From positions 2,480,001 through 2,544,000 of the forward strand of contig MU839827.1 of assembly GCA_030411725.1 (NCBI GenBank): DNA of 64,000 nucleotides, read 5' to 3'. Shown here one piece after another: positions 1 to 10,862 of the stretch (positions within the stretch are counted from its first letter, which is position 1; each line of letters opens with the position of its first letter). Source of the stretch: Echria macrotheca. Lineage: Eukaryota > Ascomycota > Sordariomycetes > Sordariales > Schizotheciaceae. Both the position numbers and the translations under genes were made by a program. The notes under the pieces were generated by a model. The model saw only the letters and a program-made list of their open reading frames with translations. It searched no databases and was not told where the DNA came from.

Positions 1-451
1 GCACTGCTTCAAAGCCTCGGGCCCAAGGCCAACGAGGAGATGGCCGTACCAAACCCGTCTGCTGCGCTGCATCGTATCATGGAGGTGATGACCAAGGTAT
101 GTTTCCGATCCGGCAGGTGGAAGCAATGTTAACCCGCAACAGGCCAACTTTCTGGTATCAGAGAAGAAGCCGTGGGAATTGGCGAACGAGCCTAGCAATC
201 CTGACAAGGTAATGGCGCTCAACTATTCTCTCTACCTCGCGATGGAGACACTGCGGATCGTTGGAATCCTCCTCCAACCGTTCATGCCCAGCAAGGCCGC
301 CGAGCTTCTCGATATTTTGGGAGTGTCAGAAGACAAGCGGACTTTCCAACATGCGCAGGTTGGTGCGGACTTTGACTTTGGTGCTCCTTTCCTGGAAGAG
401 GGAAAGTCAGCGTGGGAGACGTTGTTTCCCCCTGTCCTGGCGCTGAACTGA
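1..451 (+). CDS. MSM1: Methionyl-tRNA synthetase, mitochondrial type, C-terminal end (partial)
   Basis: Only the 3' end lies in the window. Exon 1-96 is open from the first base, an intron runs 97-142 (GTATGT...CAACAG), and exon 143-451 ends in TGA. The joined product (about 123 residues visible) is the C-terminal helical, anticodon-binding part of a class I methionyl-tRNA synthetase, which charges tRNA-Met. The segment reading NFLVSEKKPWELA, followed by a helix ending ILLQPFMPSKAAELL, matches the conserved KPW and LQPFMP blocks of organellar and bacterial-type MetRS. There is no C-terminal tRNA-binding extension after this domain, which fits the short mitochondrial enzyme better than the cytosolic one. 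The catalytic HIGH/KMSKS core lies upstream of the window. The mitochondrial assignment is inferred. Confidence 0.85.
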
Positions 452-775
452 GAGCTGCTGGGTCAACGAAGCCGCACGACCTGTATGTACCACATGTAAC
501 ACAATTTGCTGTACAATACTGTACGAGTATAGCACTTAGACCACGAGATACCCATTCGATTTCTCATTCAATAGAAGTGGAATACAAAGAGGTTCTGTCC
601 TTGCTACAAGTGTTGCAGCCCCCGAGCTGCCAAGAGAGAGCCGATAGGGGTCGGCCCCACTGTTTTAGTTGGACTCATCCGCACAGCGGCTTTTTTTCTT
701 CTTCATCGAGTTTCTACACACCCAACCAAGCAGACACTCAACTGAGAGCAACTACCTAGACAATAACAAGCCGAA
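452..775. other. Intergenic, MetRS 3' end to NAT9-like 5' end
   Basis: No gene is seen. It holds the 3' UTR of the synthetase gene and, from roughly 660, a pyrimidine-rich leader (CTTTTTTTCTTCTTC near 690) typical of a fungal promoter and 5' UTR in front of the next gene. Confidence 0.5.
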
Positions 776-1609
776 ATGAAGCTCAACGAATCAACAGGTA
801 CTCATATCCCTCCACCCTCTCATTTCACCCTCTCCTAGAAATATATCCACTAACAACACATCCCCCAAAAAAGCAATCTCAACAACGCGGGCCCTCCTCG
901 TCCCCTATGACCCTCACCACGTCGAAACCTATCACACCTGGATGCAAGATCCGGTACATTTTTTTGCTCTCCCTTTCTCTGCCGCCCCTTACCAAAAAAC
1001 TAACATATGAAACAGACAATCCAAGAAGCAACAGCCTCTGACCCGCTCACGCTGGAAGAGGAATACGCAAACCAACTCTCCTGGCGCGTGTCGCCCGACA
1101 AACTCACCTTCATCATCTGCCACCCCCTTTCACCGTCCCTATCTAGTGTAGAGTCTGTGGAGGCAGGGAGGTGTGATACCCCCTCCAAAATGATCGGCGA
1201 CGTTAATTTCTTCTTGTATCCATCCGATGATGACGAAGAAGAGTGTGTTGTAGGTGAGGTAGACATCATGATCGCGCACCCCGACGACCGGGGTAGGGGC
1301 CTCGGCAGGGCGGTCGTGGGCATATTTTTGCATTACGTTCTTCGGAATCTCGGGTCCATCTTGGATGAGTACAGCGGTTCTCTGGACGGAAAGGGAGGTG
1401 GAGAGACGAAAGCAAAGCTGACGATGCTCATGGCCAAGATCAAAGAGGGCAATGAGCCGAGTATTGCTCTCTTCCGCAGCCTCGGATTCACACAGGAGGG
1501 GGGAGTCAACTACTTTGGCGAGGTGAAGCTGGTTCTCAGAGATTTCGGGGCGATTACCTCGACTGTCCCGGAGGGGTACGCCGAGCTGGTCTATTCGCGG
1601 TCTTTGTAG
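776..1609 (+). CDS. NAT9: NAT9-like GNAT N-acetyltransferase
   Basis: Three exons: 776-797, 874-953 and 1016-1609, giving 231 aa. The first exon is only 22 nt. The family opening (M-K-L-N-E, then I-S-T-T, then LLVPYDPHHVETYHTWMQDP) is rebuilt exactly by splicing, which fixes the start and both introns. The central GNAT fold carries the acetyl-CoA loop DDRGRGLGRAVV (about residues 117-128) and the later NEPSIALFRSLGF motif of strand 5/helix 4. Human NAT9 and Drosophila Mnat9 act on microtubules; whether the fungal protein acetylates tubulin is not known from sequence. An acidic insertion (DDDEEE, about residues 99-104) lies between strands. The gene is tail-to-tail with the dehydratase gene, only 51 bp between stop codons. 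Confidence 0.9.
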
Positions 1610-1660
1610 CATCTAGACTACGGGTATACGTTTGATTACATCGACATCCGACAAAAGGTC

Positions 1661-2791
1661 TTACTCGGCGGCGGCCTTGCTGCCATACTTCTCCCGATAC
1701 CCCAGCAGCACGTCCAGGTTGGCATTCGACCCGCCGCAGACTACAACCACGACATTCTTCGAAGCCCACTCCAGGTCGCTCATGCCCTTCCCGACATGCT
1801 TCCGCAAATCACCATTGTACACGGTCGCGAGCGTCGCGCCGCAGGCTACCTCGACCAAAATCCGCACGTCATCCAGGAACCGCACGCAGGCCATGGCTGC
1901 CTCGGCGTCCGTCACCGTCACGCTGATCAGGTGTTCGCTCGTGCTGGCCCACTCCCACGTCTTGTCGGACACGCGCGTGGCGCCGAGCGAGGCCGCGATC
2001 GACGTGATGGCCGGCAGCGTGACGTGCTTGCCGGCGCGGACGCTCGCATTCAGACTATCGGCGCCGACCGTCTCGACCGCGAGCACGCGCGGCATTTGGT
2101 TACCCGGCCGCGAGATATCGCGCTTGTGCCGCTCGAGGCCTTCCATGATTCCGTTCAGCAGACCGCCGCCGCCGACGCTGCACACGAGGGCGTCTACCGG
2201 CGCTTCGCCGTGCGAGAGCCGCATTTGGCCGGCGACTTCGTCGACCAGGGTGGCGGCGCCGGACCAGACGTCCGGGTGGTCGAACGGGGAGACGTACACG
2301 GCGTGGACGCCCGGGGTCTGGCGGGAGGGGTCTAGGAAGGTTCGGCGCAGGTAGGCGTCGGCTTCGGGCCAGTTGGCGCCCGTCTGGACGACCTCGGCAC
2401 CGAGCGCGCGAAGGCGGGCGATGACTGTCGGGCGGGCCGTGTTGGGGACGACGATGGTCGCCTGTCGGCCGAGGGTTGCGGCCGTCGTGGCGCAGGCTAG
2501 GCCTGCGTTTCCTTCGGAGGAGCAGTAGAAGTGGACTTCGGAGGCGGGATGGGCGGCGGAGGCGAGGAACATCATGTTACCTATCCCGCTGGGGAGGTGT
2601 TAACTACCAGCCACTTTGGTGGAGGGTTGCTTGTTGGACGGGGAGACGTACCGAGACTTGAAGGATCCCGAGGGCTGGAGGTTTTCCAGCTTGAGATAGA
2701 TATTACATCCTGCCGCGCGGGATAATGGGATCGAATAGACCAGTGGAGTCTCAATCCACGGCTTGGGCGGTTCGACGGGGATGGAGCCCAT
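1661..2791 (-). CDS. PLP-dependent L-serine/threonine dehydratase
   Basis: Two exons on the minus strand: 2652-2791 and 1661-2588, 355 aa. Splicing joins ...SGSFKSR to GIGNMM, the standard PLP-lysine block of eukaryotic serine dehydratases (K in GSFKSRG, about residue 44). The fold-type II enzyme deaminates L-serine (and usually L-threonine) to pyruvate or 2-oxobutyrate in the cytosol. The phosphate-binding glycine loop is SVGGGGLLNG, and the C-terminal cofactor-contact block is VVVVCGGSNANLD. The substrate loop reads CSSEGNAGLA, where SSGGNAG is usual, so a glutamate replaces a glycine; the DNA (TCC TCC GAA GGA) is unambiguous. Length is normal for Cha1 or SDS-type enzymes. No mitochondrial presequence is apparent. 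Confidence 0.92.
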
Positions 2792-5700
2792 TTTGACGAT
2801 TTTGTCTCGATGGTGACGAGACGAAGAGGTTCCGGGTGTAGTTGAAGGGGATGGAATAAGGAGGGGAGCTCAATTCCTTATCTTGACTCGAGCTACCTAA
2901 GAGGTTCTCGTCGTCCGAGCTCGGCTTTCCGGTATTGACGAACTTCCAGGTTGGTCAAGTGACGTTTCGGTGTTGTCGGCCCCGGCGCCCCTATTACCTA
3001 AAAAATGTGTCAACAATTGTTGTTTGTGACAGGGAACAGACAAGGAGGACAAGCTCATCTGACCTGTTGTTTGGAGTTGGGGTCGGGTTGGGAAAAAAAG
3101 GTAAATGGATTCCGGATCAGGTATTTTTACCTTTTCGCGTGGTGACCTATAAATGGGAACGTCGACGCGGTCTCGAACTTCGGTCTGCAGTATGTATGTT
3201 TAAAGTTGAGTCTCTCCTGCAGCCGCTGCGGATAAGTTCGGAGTTCGTGATCGGCGGACGAGCAGCTAGCTTACTTATATTGTCGAGGGTAGGTGGAAAG
3301 TCTCGATCTTGACCTGTTGGGAATTGAGGGTTGAAGCTGGCAATCTCGTTGGAAGTTCTTTTTATTCTTTTTTTTTCTTCTTCTGTATCATTTGTCCCCC
3401 AAAGGGCGTAGATCCCAGCGGTCTGGAAGCTTGTCGAAATGCAAAGCCCTTTCCACTGCAGCAGGAGGATGCTTGGAGAGGTACCTTACTCAGGGCGGGG
3501 AGGCGGGGCAGCGAAGACAGGCAGGTGTATACTGTGGTAAGTGGAGGTTGGCCAAGTCGAGACTTGCTCCAAGTCCAAATACCTAGGAGGAGACCCGATG
3601 ATAAACGAGACCGCTGCGCCCGAATCCCGCTGTGAGTAGGACCGAAAACCGGAGCGGACGGATCCCGTAGTTTCCGCGACGGGTTTGCTCCGGGACTGGG
3701 TCATGAATCCGGACGTGACTGCGAAGCCGGGAAATGTCGGATGCATCATTGTCATGGTATTGTGACTAACCCTGACGCCGTATTTATGGAGAGAAAATTC
3801 GATACTTAGCTATGCGGGATTCGGTCTGGATTTCGAGAGTAAGATTGTTATTTGTCTATGACTTTTGCAAGACGACCGGGGTTTCCTCCGGGTTCCCCTC
3901 CGGCCGAGGACGCTCCGGGGTGGCAATGGACTACCCGGGCTGTTCAAGGTGACTTATTCCGAGGCTATCGTGTTGAAAACAGACTGTATATAAAAGTTGT
4001 CAGATCTTATCTCCATTGCGCCGCTGTGCTGGACGCTGCTCGAAGTGATGATTCTACTAACCGGGCCGGAATGCGTTCGCAACCTAACAGATTAAGTTTG
4101 AGAGCCAATTGATCACCAGAGGCTCTATCTAACAACCCCGAACTCGATAATTGTTAGAAATCGTTCTATATGTAGGGGGTGGATGTAAAGTTGGGGAATC
4201 AAGATCGCTGCCCTCAGCTTCGTTGCGGTCAGGGAGGTCGGCACAGCAATGCGGATATTCCTGTTCATAAACGAGACTGTGGTGCCAGAGAATAAGATAA
4301 CTTCCAAACCAGATAAACAAGGTCTATCATAGCTCCCAATGTAGGAAAGATAGAGCTGGGAGTGATGCGTTTTTCTAGGGAAGGTGCGACCTAGGTAGTG
4401 TGGTATATAGTTTGGAATCCACGGCGACGACAACTCCTTCCCACTTCTTCCTACAACCCACAGATGTCAAATTTCACTCGAAAATACTCACAGCAAATGA
4501 GGTTGTTTGGCTACCAGCGGGGTCTCTGGGTGGTGCTTGGATCTGCCGACTTTTCGACTTTCGCACCTTCCTCGACAGGACTCCTATTTTCATCCCAACT
4601 TTTCCTCTTCCAAAGATCCCACGAGTATTTAATTCTGCTCGCGCCCTCATCGAAGCAACCTTTCTCTTCTGTCCACGCACCGTGGAAAGGTCCTTCTCTG
4701 CCATCGCGTTTCTCATCAGCGCATCGCTTACACGGGTCTTCGGAACATCAAGACCAGTTCGCGTTGTATCAGAGCTATCACCTCCTCCCTACGCTTCCAA
4801 CGGGCATTTTCTCGACTATCACAGCAGGTATGTTGCTATTTCCCAGTCACCATCTTCTCTGGCTTTCAATTCTTCAACATCTTTACCACCACACCGCTGA
4901 ACCCCATGTTTTTGGGCTTGTGGGCTTTCCACGCTCCTCAGATGGCTCGAACGATAGGATATCCCCAGCGTCATTGACGGGAATGGAGGCAGATACAGTT
5001 GTGTTTTGTTACATATCGTCACTAAATCGGGCCTGGCTCATCATTCTGTGTTTTCCTGGCGGGCTGAGCGTTTCTTCCTCATCCGCGATGAAGTCTCGTG
5101 GGTCCCAGACAGACGGGTCTCCCGTCTCATCCCAACTTCTGCCAACCTACTTCTGCCTCGAGCACGCATGGCTCCCAATTCCACATCACTCTTGCGAGAC
5201 TTCCCATATTTCTCTCTGCTCCTTCCCCAACACATTATCTGGCTGGGTATCTGTGCAGAACTCCGCCAGCCAGTGCCATTTCTCGCCATCCTTCGGGTCA
5301 TCTCTCATCTACCTCTGCCAATCCACTCCTGCTTCGAACAAGGGCAGTTCTCAATTCCACATAACTTCCGGCGAGGTTTCTCACCCTTCCTCTCTACTCT
5401 TTCCGTGACACATCTTTGGGTGTCGGTACATACCTCGGCTAGCTACTGCCATTTCTAGCCATCCTTCTGGCCACCATCTTCCCACCTTCCTATTCCCTCG
5501 TTTGCTTCATTTACTCCCAACCTATTCGCTGACGGAGACATTAAGGTGAACCGATTGATTGCCTGACGTCGAAGGTTCCTGCCTTCAACTAGAGCTCTCA
5601 GATTCGTCTTTTCCCATCAAGGCCGCTCTCGAAGTCGGCAACACAAGTACATATCGCGACTTCTCTCAGCGCTCCTTGGCTACAAAGTGCCTTGTTCCTA

Positions 5701-5977
5701 TTGTATAGACAAGAATTCAGGTTAGTCCCCCTTTCATTATCGTTCCTGCGAAACACCCATGTCACACCTGCTTGGTCTTCCCATCAAGACAGCTAGAAGG
5801 ATCGCAGAGTAATCAGACCATCAGCTTCTCCATCTTTCATCTATATGACAGCACAGACGTATACCGGCGATATCACGGAGAGTCCAGGAGTGTGAATCCA
5901 AAATCTTCCACCCCAATGCCCATGATTAAAGACCCCTTGCTAACCAGTCATAGCGACAGGAAGATCAATTAGCGAAC
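2792..5977. other. 3.2-kb gene-free region and long pyrimidine-rich leader
   Basis: No convincing coding sequence. Longer open frames here (for example 4398-5408) overlap one another in several frames, are rich in Ser/Phe/His/Pro as expected of CT-rich DNA, and match no family. 2792-4100 looks like promoter DNA, with a 12-bp palindrome CAACAATTGTTG at 3011-3022 and a C+G-rich cluster with CCGG/CCCCT elements at 3870-3920. 4400-5900 is strongly pyrimidine-rich and probably the transcribed leader of the gene starting at 5978. Plausible leader donors are at 4829 (CAG|GTATGT) and 5720 (CAG|GTTAGT), with an acceptor ATTAG just before 5972; these are inferred. Confidence 0.45.
5126..5474. repeat. 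Diverged tandem duplication, two ~175-bp units
   Basis: Two adjacent segments, about 5126-5300 and 5303-5474, align in order with offsets of 173-179 bp. Shared blocks include CTCATC, CTCTGCCAA/TTCTGCCAA, CTCCTGCTTCGA versus CTTCTGCCTCGA, CAATTCCACAT (5176 and 5352), CTGGGTATCTG versus TTGGGTGTCGG, and TGCCATTTCTCGCCATCCTTC versus TGCCATTTCTAGCCATCCTTC (5274 and 5447). The identity is too low for a recent event and no frame is kept, so this is an old duplication in the leader or promoter of the 5978 gene. Confidence 0.65.
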
Positions 5978-8137
5978 ATGCAGAGAGAATTCCAAAATCC
6001 GCCTCGTCCTGGGCAGACACCTTTTCAGCCTCGACCTGGTGTAACGTCTGTGCCGTATCAATCCCAGGGACAGACACCCTTCCATCTTCGGCCCGGTCTG
6101 ACGCCGACCTCGTACCAGCTGCCTCCCTCATACCAGCAGCCAATCTCGTACCAGCAGCCTGCCTGGTACCAGCCGCCGACCTCGTACCAACCACCGGCCT
6201 TGTCCCAGCCTCCGACATCATACCAACTGCCTAACGCATACCAGCCGCCGACATCATACCAGCCTCAGGGGCAGTCAGTCCAAGGCAGAGGTTTGGTTGC
6301 TGGCAATGGAGCGGCGTCGGCAATTCCTGTGACCGTCGACTCGCTGCGACGCGCAGAAAGAGTCACACAATCACAAACATCCGTCGAGAAGTGGCTCTCC
6401 GACCGCGAGGCGAGTGAGCGTCGCAACGTGGCGTCTTCCCATGGTCACGGCACTCAGACTGTCAAACCTCAGACTGCCAAACTTCAGACGCCCCAAAAGC
6501 GGAAGGCATCGATGGAAGGAAATCGGGACGGCAATGTTCTCGATGAAGATGTGCTTCCCATCAGAAAGAATACATACCAGCCGTACCAAGTTCGCGATGA
6601 GATTTCACAGTTGGTATCACCGCTGCGCCGAGGCTTTGGGGCCATCGTCATTGATCTCACTTCCGATAATGAGGGAGATCAGGGGGAAGAAGTCCAAACT
6701 CCCACGAAAAGAGCAAAGACGTCGCATGCAACTGCGAAAAAGGGCCAAAAGATCGCACAAAAGAAGCAATCTCCAAAGTCAAAGACGAAGCAGCCAGCCG
6801 AGAGCGAGGGTGAAGCGGTAGCCAACAGTCTACCGCAAGACTACTTCTTCAAAAGGCTCACGCCGGATATTCGAGACAGGATCTATCGCCATTTGCTTGT
6901 CTCACCGAAGCCCATCGCTGTTTCGGGCCTGTGGACAGAACTTGTTCGCAGCAATGCTCGTCGCAACCGCCGTTTGCCCACGCGCCATATCGGTCGCGTC
7001 ATTCGGGAGCAGGAAGATGATACTAGCAGTGTCATTGATGCCCGAATTCTCAGTGTCTGCAAGCAGGCGGCCGAAGAGGGAAGTAGGGTCTTGTACTCGG
7101 AGAATATCTTCTTGTACAAGATGAGAGACCCCCAATCCCTTCCGTCTCAGGACCCCAACATGGGTGGCATGGTCAGCAGATCTGGAAGAAATGCGAGCCC
7201 CAAGAACACCAATTCCAGTTCCCGGGGTGCGATCAACTTTGCCAAGTATGGTCACCTGTTTAGACACATGGCAGTAGAACTCGAGAGCAACCGCACAGGA
7301 GAGGAGTACGAGCGACTCTTGGCTTGCGCCCTTGAGTCCCTGGTTGATACGGATGCTTATCGCAAGAGCTACGGATTGAGATGCACCCCATCCTGGTTTC
7401 CGACTATCAACATGTTCCTCCAGACGCTCACCATCACCATCTCTCCTGTCTGGGAGGAGCCTGAAGTTGAGGATGACTTGTGGTTTGATCCCATGGACCT
7501 CGCTGACGAGGCTGACACAAGCAAGCACTTGAGTGTCGTGAAGTTCTTCAGCACTGGTCACCGTGTGATGAAGGCTCTTAGACATATCAATGTTAGGTTC
7601 ATTCGCGTCAACCTCCACGTTCCCGAAGGCCCCTGGGATGAGTCCGACGATGGCGAGGTTCACTCTGTTTCTACAGATGAGGAGAACACCAGGCACCTCG
7701 AGACAACGATTGATATGCGGTATCACCCCGCTCATGTTGCACGGAACCCTGACGACATGTCGAAGAGACTTTGGCAGAACGACCCCCTGATGCCACTCAA
7801 GTACAAAGAGATGGCTGCCGCTGCAGAGCAAGGCTTCAAGGAGCTGCGCAAGCGCATCGAGGTTGCTTGCATCTCACCAAACGAGGCCATCAGCCGAGGC
7901 TGGTGGGAGGACCATGCCACCGCTGAGCAGCTACGCAGGGAGAGACAAGCTCGGATTGATGCTTATTTCGATGGCAATCGCATATACGGAGATGATGACA
8001 AGGAGTCACCCGATACCGACTCCGATATGGAGAGTGACTTCGAGGGGGAAGATACCCACATTCCGGTGATGGTCACTTTCCGACGTGATCCTGTCACTGG
8101 CACGCTGGGTGCGCATCGTACCCAGTTGCCCCTCTAA
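5978..8137 (+). CDS. Protein with YQPP repeat, basic linker and F-box-like (2EXR-type) region
   Basis: Single exon, 719 aa. Residues 1-100 are Pro/Gln/Tyr-rich; 45-98 consist of SYQxP/SYQPP units. Residues ~140-285 are charged and disordered, with a hydrophobic IVIDLTSD stretch (a SUMO-interacting-motif-like I/V-rich patch before acidic residues) around 227 and Lys-rich nuclear-localisation-like stretches after it. From about 288, the pattern RLTPDIRDRIYRHLLVSP, then ILSVCKQAAEEGSRVLYSEN, is the F-box-like module widespread in Pezizomycotina (2EXR type): leucine/isoleucine-rich helix, then a C-x-Q-x-x-E-G-x-x-x-LY helix. The rest is a long unrecognised domain ending with an acidic tail (DTDSDMESDFEGED). 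A nuclear adaptor or scaffold role is inference. The start follows a long leader with stop codons, so extension upstream in this exon is unlikely. Confidence 0.8.
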   Translation: MQREFQNPPRPGQTPFQPRPGVTSVPYQSQGQTPFHLRPGLTPTSYQLPPSYQQPISYQQPAWYQPPTSYQPPALSQPPTSYQLPNAYQPPTSYQPQGQSVQGRGLVAGNGAASAIPVTVDSLRRAERVTQSQTSVEKWLSDREASERRNVASSHGHGTQTVKPQTAKLQTPQKRKASMEGNRDGNVLDEDVLPIRKNTYQPYQVRDEISQLVSPLRRGFGAIVIDLTSDNEGDQGEEVQTPTKRAKTSHATAKKGQKIAQKKQSPKSKTKQPAESEGEAVANSLPQDYFFKRLTPDIRDRIYRHLLVSPKPIAVSGLWTELVRSNARRNRRLPTRHIGRVIREQEDDTSSVIDARILSVCKQAAEEGSRVLYSENIFLYKMRDPQSLPSQDPNMGGMVSRSGRNASPKNTNSSSRGAINFAKYGHLFRHMAVELESNRTGEEYERLLACALESLVDTDAYRKSYGLRCTPSWFPTINMFLQTLTITISPVWEEPEVEDDLWFDPMDLADEADTSKHLSVVKFFSTGHRVMKALRHINVRFIRVNLHVPEGPWDESDDGEVHSVSTDEENTRHLETTIDMRYHPAHVARNPDDMSKRLWQNDPLMPLKYKEMAAAAEQGFKELRKRIEVACISPNEAISRGWWEDHATAEQLRRERQARIDAYFDGNRIYGDDDKESPDTDSDMESDFEGEDTHIPVMVTFRRDPVTGTLGAHRTQLPL
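6109..6268 (+). repeat. In-frame degenerate repeat encoding SYQPP-type units
   Basis: About nine short degenerate copies of a core TCGTACCAGC(C)GCC, spaced 15 or 18 nt, coding for SYQLP, SYQQP, WYQPP, SYQPP and AYQPP. The mixed 15/18-nt register keeps the frame. It lies at residues 45-98 of the 719-aa protein and is a natural site for length variation. Confidence 0.8.
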
Positions 8138-9123
8138 CTTCCGGCGAAGTGCCTCTCAAGTTTCTTCAATCCATACATTCGTGCTAACCACAGGCTCGAA
8201 AGCCGACATAACAGCAGCAGAGAATTCGAGAGGCTTGTTCACCGGTGTATTTGTACGCCGACTTCGATTTCTTTACCGATTATGCAGTCCAACTAGAGTT
8301 GAGGCTGCGTCCTGAGCTAATTTTTCTTCCTCGGACGACAATTCTCCGTCCGCCATTCACATACTGCGGTATACGATTTCCAGCCGTTCATAAATTGCGA
8401 GTGCAAGTCGACAGAACGGAGTATCAACCCTGTATGAGCATGAAGAAAGCTTCAAGCGAATCTCCTCATGTGTTTGCAAGCTGCAAACGGCAACTCTCCG
8501 GCGGCAAGCAGTCGCTCCTGCCAAAGACCACTAAGATACTGTTATTTCTTTTACCAGTTACTCGACGAGGACCGACTTTACGATAAAAAGGACCGAAAAG
8601 AGAATCCAGCAGAATGGCATACGACTGGATGATTCTGGAAGACAACTATTTTGGAGCCACAGTTAGGGTCCAGCACGCAGATTCCGCAATTTCCACAACA
8701 CTTTGATCCACGACGATCCATTTGCATGGGCAGAGACCGAGAACAATATAATGCGGAGGCTTAGGAGATGATTGGAAGTTGGTGCTTTGAAAGAGCGGGA
8801 ATAGATGAGGAAAGATGGATGCAACCGACGAGCGCTGGGGGCCAGTCGCACCAGGTGTTTGTCAAGGGGGCATGTTTTCCTAGGTAGTCTTTCATCTTGT
8901 CCCGGGAGATGAAGTCTCGTTCATGATTATGATTTAGAACACCCGAGACAGAATTCCCCAAGATAGTGAGAGCACTGAGTTGGTTGAGCAGAGACAATAT
9001 CGAGACCATAAAACTCCATCTCAGATTTCTGCATCGTGAACGTCGTTAAAAACCATGATGACCCGAGGTATCTACGAGACAAACATTACCGCCCTTGAGA
9101 AACAGAACCCATTTTTTTTCCTT
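8138..9123. other. Intergenic between convergent genes
   Basis: No gene is seen. This is the 3' flank of the YQPP protein gene and of the polymerase delta subunit gene, which converge here. Short open frames of 60-110 codons are present on both strands with no recognisable protein. Confidence 0.5.
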
Positions 9124-10862
9124 CTAGAGAGAGATCTTTACCCTCGAGACCTCCAGCGTCTCGGAATCAACCAGCACTATCTCCTTGGTCGCCGAGAACG
9201 ACGGGACCAAAACCAAGCGCACAGCCTGGCCATCCGACCCCTGAATCACCTGTGTCCCAAACTCGGGCTGACACCCGACAAAGTAAAGATGGGGACACTC
9301 CTTCATGACGAAAGGCTCATCATCCTGGAACGGGTACGCCCCTTTTTTTTTTTCCCTTCCATTAGCAAACACTCTGGGTAAAGAAGAAGAGACGAAAGAA
9401 GGAAAGAAAAAAACATACAAAGCGTATCAGGCGCCGTCGGGGCAGAACACCGCCACCGACACATGGCCTCCATCATGCCCAGGCGATCGTCGCTGTCGAC
9501 GTATTTAGACATATCGTCTAGGTTCTGGCCTCCAGTCCCTAAAACGCGCCAGCCTTCGACCTCGGCCTCCCACGGGTTCGTGACGGGGTCGAGCCAGCCT
9601 GGTTCTGCTTTCTCTTTCTGGGTCTGCGAGGGGAGAGAGGTGTAGGTGCGCGACTTGGGGAACATGGCCGCGTGGATGGGCTGCTGCGGGTAGCTTGCGT
9701 TGGCGGGGTCTGTCGCGCCGGGGAGGAGGGTCACGGGGAGGGTGGGGAGGAGTTCGGAGAGGAAGGCGTCGAGGAGCTGGGAGGGGCGGGGGTTGTAGGA
9801 GGAGGCGTCGTAGCCGTATTTTTTGGTGTGGGATTTTTCTTTTTTGGTGGTTGTGTCGGAGGGTGGTTCGGTTTCGGAGGGAGCTGTCGTGGTGGTGGAG
9901 ATGGAGTTGCCGGCGATGATGAGGCGGCTGATGTGGGATAGCTCGTCGCACTGGGCGGTGGGATCGAGGGCCTCGCCGAGGAGGAATTCGAGGAGGAGGT
10001 TGAGCTCGGTGGCGTACGAGGTGTCGCTGCCCGAGAATTCGAGGCCCGAGACGATGGCGATTTTTTTTGATTTCTTCCCACTGGAAACAGTGCCCGTCAT
10101 CTCGACGTCTTCGTCCTTGGACTTGGATTTGGATTTGGATTTGACAGAAGAAGGCTTGGAGAGTGCCCAGCGCTCGGGCTGCGGTGCGAGGTCGGCGAAT
10201 TTGACGTCGATCACGTCGAACTCGCCGTTGATGTTCTCGGTGCCCATGACGGCGATGATGCAGCCTGTGACCAGAAAATAGGACTTGAGCGTGTCGCCTA
10301 CCAGCCTGATGCGGCCCGAGTCGTCTTCTAGCATGATGGAGTCGCCGCCGTCTTCTGAGTAGTATCGGTGTACTGATGTGGGTGCCGAGATCCAGCGCTG
10401 TGAAAGGGGGTGTTAGTAACATATCCTTGGTAAGAAGTTGACAGACTCACGTCCTTGGACACGTCCTCGAGAATGTTAGGCTTGAGGGGCATGTCCATGT
10501 ACACGGTGCCGGCTACCCAGCACAGCTCGCCCTGGCGCACATCCAGCACCCGCTCGACCTTCTTGGCCGTCTCACCCCCGATCACGGTGCCCTCCCATGC
10601 TGCCTCGGCAACCTCCTCGACGGCAGGCTTGATCTTGGTAAGTCGCAGGAAGTAAATATCGGCAAACTGCTGTTGGTACTGCAAATCTTTGCCGAGGGTG
10701 AAGGTCTGAAGCGGATGGTAATTCGAGTCGACGCGTTCTATCGGCTGGGGGTCCTCGTCGGTGCTTCAGCAGTCAGTCATGAACTGTCCAAGCAGTCAGG
10801 GAGCATTCTTACGAAGGCTTTCGGAGAAGGCCCTTGTTGAGGACCTCGTCGAGCGTCACCAT
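9124..10862 (-). CDS. POL31: DNA polymerase delta subunit 2 (small B-subunit)
   Basis: Four exons on the minus strand: 10813-10862, 10451-10763, 9419-10397 and 9124-9341; 519 aa. The B-subunit of replicative polymerase delta bridges the catalytic and Pol32/PCNA-binding subunits in the nucleus. Visible family blocks are the N-terminal QYQQQFADIYFLRLTKIKP, the OB-fold segment (GRIRLVGDTLKSYFLVTGCI), the inactive calcineurin-like phosphoesterase domain (IAIVSGLEFSGSD, RLIIAGNS, ILLPGATDPAN-like with LLPGATDP) and the C-terminal APTAPDTLW...YPFQDDEPFV..CPHLYFVGCQPEFGT. The last intron splits the Trp codon of APDTLW (T|GG) and its acceptor follows an 11-A run on the coding strand. A Lys/Ser-rich insertion (SKSKSKSKDED) sits after the OB fold. 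It shares a 297-bp promoter region with YTM1. Confidence 0.95.

Noticed and set aside
4398..5408. 336-codon open frame on the plus strand
   Set aside because: Composition mirrors CT-rich DNA (Ser, Pro, Phe, His), other frames are also open, and no family or start context supports it. It overlaps the diverged tandem repeat, which does not keep the frame.
9505..10422. Long Arg/His-rich minus-strand frame
   Set aside because: Shadow of the POL31 coding exon in a +1 frame; no conserved motifs.
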